Of a DNA stretch of 64,000 nucleotides, positions 8,670 to 16,238 are shown one piece after another. The notes under the pieces were generated by a model. The model was given only the letters and a program-made list of their open reading frames with translations. It was not told the DNA's origin and made no database searches. Made by a program: the position numbers and the translations under genes. The stretch is taken from assembly GCF_021190915.1 (NCBI RefSeq), contig NZ_JAIOAP010000003.1:434001-498000 (forward strand), given 5' to 3'. This DNA is from Cohnella silvisoli. Its GTDB lineage: Bacteria > Bacillota > Bacilli > Paenibacillales > Paenibacillaceae. Positions within the stretch are counted from its first letter, which is position 1, and each line of letters opens with the position of its first letter.

Positions 8670-9755
8670 TTAACCGTCCGCTTTGCGGCGATCGATGGCT
8701 TCGGCCATCGTTTTATCGGTAAGATGGGCATAAATTTGCGTTGTTTCCGGCGAAGCATGGCCGAGCTGTTCTTGAGTTTTGTAAAGATCGTTGCTTAAGT
8801 AGTAGTCGGTGGCAAAAGAGTGCCGGAGCTTATGAACGGACAAATACGGCTTACCGAAACGTTTGGCGTATTTCATGACCATCTCTTGAATGGCTCTTTT
8901 GGTCATGCGTGAACCTTCTTTTTTCCCATTGGCGATGGCCAAGAATAACGCTTTTTCCTTCTTCGGGGCTTTGTATCTGGTTTCGCGTTGGCCCAGATAT
9001 TGTTCTAAGTCGCTTACCGCTTCCTGCCTGAAGTAGACGGGAGTCTTGAACGTATCGTCGTTCTTTCCTTTGCGATGCACGTACACGAGCCTTTTCTTGA
9101 AGTCCATATCGTCGACGTTCAAGTTCACGAGTTCAGACACCCGCAGACCTGAGTTAAGAATCAGGCTTACGATGCAGCAATCGCGAATCCGATTGAGTTC
9201 ATGGGCATAAATCGCTTGTTTGTTGGCAGCGGCGTCATGAGCGTAATCTTGTTTAATGTAGTTAATGAATTCGATAATCTCTTGCTCCTGTAGAAGCTTG
9301 CCTTCCAATTTGGCTGCGGTATCTTTAGGTTTCTGTGTACGCTTGATCGACACTTTGGCCATGACATTGCGCTTAAGCAATGGATAGAAGTTCTCGTCCT
9401 CGGCGATTTGGCTTAAATAATGGAATAAGGAACGAAGAGAAGACAGCTTGCGGGATATCGTCGTCTTCGTGTTGGCGTTGTCCCGTTTCGTAGCGAGGAA
9501 CATCCGGAAATTATCAACGCTGTCCATATGGAGACGTTCCAAATCCTCAAGAGGGATGCCGCTCATTTTATCCGCCGAGGTTAATCCTTCCGCCATAAAC
9601 CAGGAGAAGAAGGCTTCGTAATCGCGAACGTATTCCAGCAGGGAAGATGGAGAGAGATCGGGAAGTTTATAATTGACGAACTTCTCGACGTACCAAGGCA
9701 TCCTTGGAATTCTTAAGTCGAGTTCTTCGCGGTCTTTCTTTTTTTGCAGGTTCAT
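8670..9755 (-). CDS. xerS: Tyrosine recombinase XerS
   Basis: A 361-residue tyrosine recombinase of the XerS type, which resolves chromosome dimers as a single-recombinase system in some Firmicutes. It has an N-terminal SAM-like core-binding domain (about residues 20-150) and a catalytic domain. Visible catalytic residues are Arg in GLRVSEL, Lys in the hairpin HRKGKND, His and Arg in HKLRHSF, His in GHASPE, and Tyr in IYAHLTD. Length matches XerS rather than XerC/D (about 300). The ATG at 9755 follows GGAGAAGGGG. The phage-integrase alternative is unlikely, because no phage genes are nearby. Confidence 0.88.
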   Translation of the reverse strand: MNLQKKKDREELDLRIPRMPWYVEKFVNYKLPDLSPSSLLEYVRDYEAFFSWFMAEGLTSADKMSGIPLEDLERLHMDSVDNFRMFLATKRDNANTKTTISRKLSSLRSLFHYLSQIAEDENFYPLLKRNVMAKVSIKRTQKPKDTAAKLEGKLLQEQEIIEFINYIKQDYAHDAAANKQAIYAHELNRIRDCCIVSLILNSGLRVSELVNLNVDDMDFKKRLVYVHRKGKNDDTFKTPVYFRQEAVSDLEQYLGQRETRYKAPKKEKALFLAIANGKKEGSRMTKRAIQEMVMKYAKRFGKPYLSVHKLRHSFATDYYLSNDLYKTQEQLGHASPETTQIYAHLTDKTMAEAIDRRKADG

Positions 9756-9918
9756 AGAATGCCCCTTCTCCGACGCGTATTTCTTATTACCAAGTATACC
9801 AAATTTCTTGATGCAAGTTATTGGGTTAGATTGAACGTGTCATTTCGTTTGCGCCGGGTATTTTGATACAATGAAGTTATTGGTCGTTTGAACCCTGAAA
9901 GTTCAAGGAGGAAAAGCC

Positions 9919-10188
9919 ATGCAAGGTCCGGGATATGTGTTCATTTGGATATTTCTATTGATCATTCCGATAATCGCTCTTTGGAAAAGAAGATGGTGGG
10001 CATTGGCGCTCTATGTGCTCGGGTGTATTATCTTTCTAGTTGAGGTTATGAAAGGCAATGGCGGCTGGGATGATCTCGCTGATTTCGCCACGCTTGTTGT
10101 CATTGTTATTCCAATCTATATTGTAGCAACGATCGTGTGGGTGGTTGGCATCATTATCGATCGGAAGAAGAAAAGATCAACTAAATAA
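9919..10188 (+). CDS. Small membrane protein (89 aa)
   Basis: ATG 9919 has an excellent CAAGGAGG site. Three hydrophobic segments are visible: about residues 6-22, 27-44 and 57-81. The polar loop KGNGGWDDLAD joins the second and third, and a Lys/Arg-rich tail (DRKKKRSTK) ends the protein. No catalytic motif or family is recognised. It is 37 bp upstream of the NO synthase gene and could be co-transcribed with it. Confidence 0.7.
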   Translation: MQGPGYVFIWIFLLIIPIIALWKRRWWALALYVLGCIIFLVEVMKGNGGWDDLADFATLVVIVIPIYIVATIVWVVGIIIDRKKKRSTK

Positions 10189-10225
10189 CATAATAATAAT
10201 TATGTAAACTAAAAGAGGTACTTAA

Positions 10226-11323
10226 ATGATTAATGCAGTTAACTATGGTAAATTCGTTGAGCATGAAGCCCTGACTTTCATACAGATGTTCTACGAAGAA
10301 TCAGGGCGTTCTATTGAAGAGAGAGATGAACGAATAGCCGCAATTGTTGATTGCGGACGTAAGACTGGCACTTATACGCATACGATCGAGGAATTGACTT
10401 ACGGAGCAAGAGTTGCTTGGCGCAACAACAGCCGATGTATTGGTCGACTGTTCTGGGAATCCCTTGAGGTTATAGACGAAAGAGGTGCGGATACGGAAGA
10501 AGCCATAGCAGAGGCGCTTCTCCGACATGTTGCTTATGCTACGAATGATGGCCGGATTCGCCCGGTAATTACGGTATTCGCACCCGAATCCGATGGACGG
10601 CGAATCCGAATTTGGAATCATCAGCTCATACGTTACGCGGGTTATGTGACTGCCGATGGAATTATTGGCGATCCGGCTTCAGTGGACTTTACAGAACAAT
10701 GCATGTGCTTGGGATGGACGGGCAGGGGGACTCGGTTTGATATTTTACCCCTTGTCGTTCAAATAGCAGACCGTCAGCCTAAGTGGTTTCCAATTCCGGA
10801 TTCACACATTAAGGAAATTGATTTCGTTCATCCGGATATCGAGAATTTCAATGAGCTGGGTCTGAGATGGTATGCGGTACCGATAATATCGGATATGGTT
10901 CTGGATATAGGCGGCATACGTTATACCGCGGCACCATTTAACGGCTGGTACATGGGTACGGAAATCGGAGCGCGAAACTTAGCGGATGTCGACCGTTACA
11001 ACGAGCTGCCTGCAATCGCGAACTTGATGGGCTTAGATCGCTCTACCAATACATCGCTTTGGAAAGACCGGGCGCTTCTCGAACTCAATACGGCCGTTAT
11101 TCATTCCTTTAAGCTAAACGGAGTTAGCATAGTCGATCATCATACAGCCGCTGAACAATTCATGCGTTTTATGAAACGAGAGCAAGATAACGGACGAAAC
11201 GTAAACGCGCGATGGTCTTGGTTAATTCCGCCGATGTCGCCAGCCGCTACTCCCATATGGAATCATAGCTTCGAGGAACGCGATGTAAAGCCCGATTTTA
11301 TTTTACAACCCCGCGCTTATTAA
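10226..11323 (+). CDS. nos: Bacterial nitric oxide synthase, oxygenase domain
   Basis: A 365-residue haem protein that oxidises arginine to citrulline and NO using electrons from cellular flavodoxins, because bacterial NOS lacks the reductase domain. The proximal haem Cys is in WRNNSRCIGR (Cys71). The substrate-binding Glu is in GWYMGTEIG, and the pterin/dimer region WSWLIPPMSPAATPIWNH is intact near the C-terminus. Length is typical. ATG 10226 follows AAAAGAGGT. In Bacillus NOS protects against oxidative stress and some antibiotics. The nearby Bce module fits a stress-defence neighbourhood, though a link is only inference. Confidence 0.95.
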   Translation: MINAVNYGKFVEHEALTFIQMFYEESGRSIEERDERIAAIVDCGRKTGTYTHTIEELTYGARVAWRNNSRCIGRLFWESLEVIDERGADTEEAIAEALLRHVAYATNDGRIRPVITVFAPESDGRRIRIWNHQLIRYAGYVTADGIIGDPASVDFTEQCMCLGWTGRGTRFDILPLVVQIADRQPKWFPIPDSHIKEIDFVHPDIENFNELGLRWYAVPIISDMVLDIGGIRYTAAPFNGWYMGTEIGARNLADVDRYNELPAIANLMGLDRSTNTSLWKDRALLELNTAVIHSFKLNGVSIVDHHTAAEQFMRFMKREQDNGRNVNARWSWLIPPMSPAATPIWNHSFEERDVKPDFILQPRAY

Positions 11324-11349
11324 AATAATGTTGGATAGGAGGTTTCTTA

Positions 11350-11490
11350 ATGGCCATCGTACAAGTGACAATCGTCCCTCTAGGAACCGGAACACCCAGC
11401 GTAGGCGATTATGTTGCTGCTGATGACCGCAGAGATAAGAAGGGTACGATGGAACAGAAGATCCGTTCGGTCGAAGAAAAGCTGAAATAA
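11350..11490 (+). pseudogene. Internally deleted MTH1187/YqgV thiamine-binding family gene
   Basis: The 46-codon frame starts with a good AGGAGG site. Its first 24 residues (MAIVQVTIVPLGTGTPSVGD and on) match the N-terminus of MTH1187/YqgV-family proteins, and its last 22 (DDRRDKKGTMEQKIRSVEEK) match their C-terminus. These proteins are normally about 100 residues, so roughly 50 central residues, including most of the ligand-binding sheet, are missing without loss of frame. The junction is YVAA-DDRR. It is probably non-functional, though still translatable. It lies 26 bp after nos. Confidence 0.8.
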
Positions 11491-11506
11491 TGTCATTTAC
11501 ATAGCG

Positions 11507-11554
11507 CCCGTAAGAAAGACACTTTGTAACAGGTGGCTCTCTTGCGGGTATTTT
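11507..11554 (+). terminator. Terminator upstream of the bceRSAB-like operon
   Basis: Stem CCCGTAAGAAAG (11507-11518) with CTCTCTTGCGGG (11537-11548), two G-T or mismatch positions, followed by TATTTTC. It separates nos from the two-component genes. Confidence 0.65.
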
Positions 11555-11570
11555 CGAAAGGATGATTTCT

Positions 11571-12272
11571 TTGCAGCGCATTATGATTTGCGAGGATGAC
11601 CCAAAGCTATCGGCCATACTCAAGTCGAATATTGAGAAGTATGGATATGATACCGGGGTAGTTCAGGAATTCGACAGAGTCGTTGAATTTTTCCAATCCT
11701 ACGATCCGCATCTCGTATTAATGGACGTCAACTTGCCTAAGTACGACGGCTTCTATTGGTGCAGGCAAATACGGGCGTTATCCAAGTGCCAAATCCTATT
11801 CATTTCCGCCAGGTCGGGCGAGATGGATCAGGTAATGGCATTAGAATACGGTGCCGACGATTACATAACAAAACCATTTCATCTTGAAGTGTTAATGGCC
11901 AAGATTCGCAGCCAAATGAGACGTGCTTACGGTGAATATGCTCCGAATACGGAGGAAAGAATCGTTAAGCTTTTCGGATTATTTCTTTATCCCGAGCGAT
12001 TGGAGATGGAATTGAACGGCAACAATAACCAACTGACCAAGAAAGAAGCCGTGTTATTGGAAATTCTCATTCAGCAATCTCCTCGAGTCGTTAGCCGAGA
12101 AGCCTTATTAGAGAAGTTATGGGATGATCAAGCATTCGTCGACGAGAACACTCTGAATGTAAATATAACCCGGTTACGGAAGAAACTTCAGGAAATCGGA
12201 ATTGACAACGGGATTGAAACCGTGCGGGGAGCTGGTTATAGACTCCAGATCGCATGGGACAATAGGGACTAA
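11571..12272 (+). CDS. OmpR-family response regulator (BceR-like)
   Basis: About 233 residues: an N-terminal receiver domain with acidic pair EDD, phospho-acceptor Asp in LVLMDVNLPKYDG (about residue 52) and conserved Lys in ITKPFHLE, then a C-terminal winged-helix domain with the RGAGYRLQ wing. TTG 11571 is the likely start because AAAGGA lies 8 nt upstream; ATG 11562 has the site adjacent to it. The gene is 3 bp from the kinase gene and leads an operon RR-HK-ATPase-permease, the standard Bce order. It would activate its own ABC transporter when peptide antibiotics are sensed. Confidence 0.9.
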   Translation: MQRIMICEDDPKLSAILKSNIEKYGYDTGVVQEFDRVVEFFQSYDPHLVLMDVNLPKYDGFYWCRQIRALSKCQILFISARSGEMDQVMALEYGADDYITKPFHLEVLMAKIRSQMRRAYGEYAPNTEERIVKLFGLFLYPERLEMELNGNNNQLTKKEAVLLEILIQQSPRVVSREALLEKLWDDQAFVDENTLNVNITRLRKKLQEIGIDNGIETVRGAGYRLQIAWDNRD

Positions 12273-12275
12273 GCC

Positions 12276-13268
12276 ATGAAACTCTTCTTCCGCGAGCATA
12301 TGCCGCTTGTTATCCTTCATATCGTTCAATTGTTTCTGGTCCTTCTCATTTATTGGCTCGACGGCTATCGAAATATGCTTACGGCTCTTTATTCCATCTT
12401 TCTCGGACTTGTATTGCTCACCGGTTATTTAATTTACCGTTACGTATCTCATCAATCGTTATACCGAAGATTATCCGATCCTATGGAAACGTTGGCAGAC
12501 TCCATTCAAGGGGGCGGCTATACTCCATTATCCGATGCGGTCAATGAACTGTTGCAAACACAATATGGGCATTACCAGCAACAGCTTCGATTGGGGGAGA
12601 AAACCCGTAAAGACCATCTTACCTTCATGAATCAATGGGTCCATCAGATGAAGACGCCTCTTTCCGTTATCCGATTAATGATGGAGGAAACGAAAGATAC
12701 ACGGTCCGCAAGCATTCTCGAAGAAACGGATCGGATGGAAAAAGGGCTCGAAACGGTATTATACGCCGCACGTCTGGAAACCTTCGAACGCGATTTCAAG
12801 GTCGAAGCCGTGTCGCTTAGAGCCGTCGTTGAGAGTATTATCCATGAGAACAAACGGTTATTCATAGGAAGCAAAGTCTATCCTGAGTTAAAAGTAGAGC
12901 CTGAATTAATCGTTGAAAGTGATGCCAAATGGCTTTCTTTTATGATCGGCCAGCTAGTTACTAATGCCATTAAATATTCGGCGGATTCCCATCAGAAAGT
13001 TACGTTTTCTTCATCGACAACGAGTAAAGAGGCCATTCTGGAAATACGCGACCGCGGAATCGGCATTCCTTTATCGGATAGAAAAAGAGTGTTTCAACCT
13101 TTCTATACCGGTGATAACGGTCGAATGTTTCGGGAATCCACGGGTATGGGGCTTTATTTTGTGCAGGAGATAGCCAATCGCCTCGGTCATCGGGTCGAGC
13201 TTGATTCGGAGGTCGGCGAAGGAACGACTGTCCGATTGATCTTTTCTTCTTATCTTACAAAGATGTAA
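12276..13268 (+). CDS. Intramembrane-sensing histidine kinase (BceS-like)
   Basis: A 330-residue kinase with two N-terminal transmembrane helices (about 11-28 and 36-56) and almost no extracellular loop, typical of BceS-type kinases that sense through the partner ABC transporter. The H-box is WVHQMKTPLSVIRLM with His123. The N-box NAIKYS, G1 RDRGIGIP and G2 TGMGLYFV follow. It sits directly after the response regulator and before the ATPase gene. The ligand is probably a cell-wall-active peptide antibiotic such as bacitracin, inferred from family only. Confidence 0.9.
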   Translation: MKLFFREHMPLVILHIVQLFLVLLIYWLDGYRNMLTALYSIFLGLVLLTGYLIYRYVSHQSLYRRLSDPMETLADSIQGGGYTPLSDAVNELLQTQYGHYQQQLRLGEKTRKDHLTFMNQWVHQMKTPLSVIRLMMEETKDTRSASILEETDRMEKGLETVLYAARLETFERDFKVEAVSLRAVVESIIHENKRLFIGSKVYPELKVEPELIVESDAKWLSFMIGQLVTNAIKYSADSHQKVTFSSSTTSKEAILEIRDRGIGIPLSDRKRVFQPFYTGDNGRMFRESTGMGLYFVQEIANRLGHRVELDSEVGEGTTVRLIFSSYLTKM

Positions 13269-13367
13269 TGAAGTTGAAAGGCAAATCGATTGGGCAAATC
13301 CTTCTCGTCCATTACACTCGTTACAGAACCTGATAATGGACTGCACGTTGAAGAGGAGAGTTTATCG

Positions 13368-14138
13368 ATGGAGATGCTTAGCGTTCACCAACTGAATAAA
13401 ATCTATGGAGGGAAGGTTCCATCCCGCGCCTTGACGGATATAAGTTTATCGATAGAGCAAGGTGAATTCGTTGGGATTATGGGGCCATCCGGAAGCGGCA
13501 AAACAACGCTGCTTAATCTGGTTGCTGCGATAGACACACCGACTACTGGGGAAGTGCTCATTAACGGGAAAAATCCTCACAAGTTAAAGAAGAAGGAATT
13601 AGCACGTTTTCGCCGCAAGGAATTGGGCTTCGTATTCCAGGATTTCAACTTGCTTAACACGCTTACGGTTGAAGAAAATATCGTACTTCCCTTGACCTTG
13701 GACGGCGAACGGGTAAAGGTCATGGAGGATAAAGTAGCCGCAATTGCCAAGAAACTCGGTATCGAATCGATTCTTAAGAAGCGTACTTATGAGATATCCG
13801 GAGGCCAAGCACAACGGACAGCGATTGCCAGGTCGATGATTCACTCGCCGAAGTTTCTGTTCGCGGACGAGCCTACGGGAAACCTGGATTCGAAGTCGGC
13901 CCGGGATGTCATGGAAACACTGAGCACTATTAACCGTACCGAAGGCACGGCCATGATGTTAGTGACCCACGACGCGGTAGCGGCAAGTTATTGTCATCGA
14001 GTCATCTTCATTAAGGACGGCCAACTATTTAATGAGATTAATTGTGGAGATAACCGACAAGCTTTTTTCCAGAAAATCATTGACGTCCTTTCGTTGTTAG
14101 GAGGGAATGCGCATGACCTTTCGTCAATTCGCGTTTAA
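13368..14138 (+). CDS. ABC transporter ATP-binding protein (BceA-like)
   Basis: A 256-residue ATPase with Walker A GPSGSGKTT, a Q-loop in VFQDFNLLN, signature ISGGQAQR, Walker B FLFADEPTGNLD and H-loop LVTHD. Length and the C-terminal tail are those of BceA-type ATPases. ATG 13368 is chosen because GAAGAGGAGAG lies 7-8 nt upstream; an in-frame ATG at 13374 is also possible, and the upstream part of the open frame is not conserved. The 3' end overlaps the permease start by 26 bp, indicating translational coupling. Confidence 0.92.
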   Translation: MEMLSVHQLNKIYGGKVPSRALTDISLSIEQGEFVGIMGPSGSGKTTLLNLVAAIDTPTTGEVLINGKNPHKLKKKELARFRRKELGFVFQDFNLLNTLTVEENIVLPLTLDGERVKVMEDKVAAIAKKLGIESILKKRTYEISGGQAQRTAIARSMIHSPKFLFADEPTGNLDSKSARDVMETLSTINRTEGTAMMLVTHDAVAASYCHRVIFIKDGQLFNEINCGDNRQAFFQKIIDVLSLLGGNAHDLSSIRV

Positions 14139-15990
14139 TAATGTGCTGCGCAATAAGCGTACGTATGGGGCGTATTTCCTCAGCAGCGCGTTCTCTGTTA
14201 TGGTATTCTTCATGTATGCCGTGTTCGCTTTCCATCCTGATTTGACGGGAGGAACGATCCATAAGAACATTATCACCGGGATGCACTTCGCGGAAGGGCT
14301 TATTTACGTCTTTTCATTTTTCTTTGTCCTTTATTCCATGAGCGCGTTCTTAAAGACGCGCAAGAAAGAATTCGGGTTGATGATTATGCTCGGGATGACT
14401 CATACGCAATTGCGTGCGATGATATTTCTTGAGAACGTGCTGATCGGTTTCTTCGCAATTGTATCCGGAATCATGCTAGGTTTGGTATTCTCCAAAATTA
14501 TGCTGCTCGCAGCCCAGAACTTCCTTCAATTGGATCAGAGCTTGCCATTTTATATGCCCAATCAAGCGATCATTTTGACTTTCGCAGCGTTCGCGGGCTT
14601 ATTCGTCGTGATTTCTTTTTTTACCGTGGTCATTTTAAGAGCCAATAAACTCATTGACCTAATTAAGGGCAGCAGCATGCCGAGAACAGAGCCGAAGTCG
14701 TCCGTTACATTATCCTGGTTTGCCGTATTGCTTTTATGCGGAGGATATGCGGTTGCTTTAATAGTGAAAGGCATATTTGTCTTCTACGCCATGATTCCGG
14801 TAACGCTGGTCGTTATCGTAGGGACTTATTTCTTGTTTACCCAATTGAGCGTTTACGTCATTCACAAAAGCAAAAATAACCGCACGTTCTTCTGGCGCAA
14901 AACGAATATGCTGTTCCTCTCGGATTTGGCTTACCGGATGAAGGACAATGCCCGCACCTTCTTTATGGTCGCTATTTTATCGACGGTTGCTTTCTCTGCG
15001 ATCGGTTCGTTAGTCGGGTTTAAGACCATGTCGACAGAGGTTATGGTGAACGAGAATCCATTTGCTTTCGAATATACGGCCTACGTTGGCAATGAAAAGA
15101 AAGCAGATGAGGATCTTAGAACAATCCAGACTGCGCTTCAAGCAGAAAATATTAAATATCAACGGCTTCAAGCGGCTATGTCAGAGCAGCGAATAGCCGA
15201 TTCGGTTAAAATAACAACTGTAGTGAAGGCTTCGGAATTTAACGCCATCGCAATCGCGGCCGGTGAACAAACGGTTAACCTGAAGGATGATCAATCAATG
15301 ATGGTTCAATATTCAAATTCCATGTCAGAAAATAAAGATAAGGGTAAAGTAGAGGGAGTTAGATTACAAAACGGGAATATTGCTCTTGAACCTCTAGGAA
15401 GCCTTACATCCGTTACGCTTCCACTATTCAGTAAATATTATGTCGTCTCGGATTCTTTGTTCGATAAGCTGAATCATGGCAAATTAGAAATGTTCTATGC
15501 TTTCGACGTTGCCAACATGAAGCAAACGGAAGAGGTTGGAGAGAATCTCACGAAGAAATTGTCCATGGGAAGTAATCACTTTATGTCCACCGCCTATGAA
15601 TTGCATCAGATGAATCAAGGCTTCGGCGCAGTACTATTCATCGGACTCTTTATCGGTGCCGTGTTCTTCGTTGCAGCAGGCAGCTTCCTTTACTTTAGAC
15701 TATACGCTGACCTTGGAGATGATAAAGTAAAGTTTAGATCCATCATGAAATTAGGGTTAACCGATGGGGAATTGTCTAAGATACTGACCAACCAGCTTCT
15801 CATCTTGTTTTTCGTCCCGATTGTAGTAGCCACAATACATGGAGGGGTTGCGTTAACCTCGTTGCAGCATATGTTCGGCTATTCATTCATGAAAGAATCA
15901 TTCATGGTGCTGGGGACATTCGTTCTCATACAGATGGTTTATTTCTTGCTTATTAGATCCCGTTATATCAAACAGGTGATTGCAAAGTGA
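14113..15990 (+). CDS. ABC transporter permease (BceB-like)
   Basis: A 625-residue FtsX-fold permease. The start TFRQFAFNNVLRNKRTYGAYF is almost diagnostic of BceB-type permeases. About ten transmembrane helices are visible, with a large extracellular domain between helices 7 and 8 (about residues 310-500), the ligand-sensing region of the family. ATG 14113 has TAGGAGGG at correct spacing; ATG 14107 is too close to it. With the BceA-like ATPase it would free lipid II-cycle intermediates from peptide antibiotics and signal the kinase. Confidence 0.92.
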   Translation: MTFRQFAFNNVLRNKRTYGAYFLSSAFSVMVFFMYAVFAFHPDLTGGTIHKNIITGMHFAEGLIYVFSFFFVLYSMSAFLKTRKKEFGLMIMLGMTHTQLRAMIFLENVLIGFFAIVSGIMLGLVFSKIMLLAAQNFLQLDQSLPFYMPNQAIILTFAAFAGLFVVISFFTVVILRANKLIDLIKGSSMPRTEPKSSVTLSWFAVLLLCGGYAVALIVKGIFVFYAMIPVTLVVIVGTYFLFTQLSVYVIHKSKNNRTFFWRKTNMLFLSDLAYRMKDNARTFFMVAILSTVAFSAIGSLVGFKTMSTEVMVNENPFAFEYTAYVGNEKKADEDLRTIQTALQAENIKYQRLQAAMSEQRIADSVKITTVVKASEFNAIAIAAGEQTVNLKDDQSMMVQYSNSMSENKDKGKVEGVRLQNGNIALEPLGSLTSVTLPLFSKYYVVSDSLFDKLNHGKLEMFYAFDVANMKQTEEVGENLTKKLSMGSNHFMSTAYELHQMNQGFGAVLFIGLFIGAVFFVAAGSFLYFRLYADLGDDKVKFRSIMKLGLTDGELSKILTNQLLILFFVPIVVATIHGGVALTSLQHMFGYSFMKESFMVLGTFVLIQMVYFLLIRSRYIKQVIAK

Positions 15991-16055
15991 AATACGGGAA
16001 ATGGCGATGCATGTTGGCACGGAAATAACGAGATTTCCGGTTAGGCGATATAACG

Positions 16056-16088
16056 AAGGTCAACCATCCTTTCTGGTTGGCCTTTTCT
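16056..16088 (+). terminator. Terminator after the bceRSAB-like operon
   Basis: Stem AAGGTCAACCA (16056-16066) with TGGTTGGCCTT (16074-16084), one mismatch, followed by TTCTTTT. Confidence 0.75.
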
Positions 16089-16184
16089 TTTCTCAAGCTC
16101 CTAGAAGACAATACTCCATAAAGCTGCGCGTTTTATCCATCTGAAAGTGATTCGATTTATGTTTAAATGAAAATGAAGTTTACA

Positions 16185-16199
16185 TGAAAGCGCTTAACA
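16185..16199 (+). promoter_or_regulatory. cre-like catabolite-control site upstream of the alpha-galactosidase
   Basis: TGAAAGCGCTTAACA at 16185-16199 resembles the CcpA operator (TGWAANCGNTNWCA), with AAGCGCTT as perfect core and one extra base in the right half. It lies 40 bp upstream of the GH36 start, where CcpA binding would repress in rich sugar. It is a motif match only. Confidence 0.45.
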
Positions 16200-16238
16200 A
16201 GCAAATGTCTCTGGTTACACATTCCAGAAAGGAGAGCA

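Noticed and set aside
9756..9918. A dif-type site next to xerS
   Set aside because: I could not recognise two 11-bp half-sites with a 6-bp centre. A search with the known XerS dif consensus would be needed.
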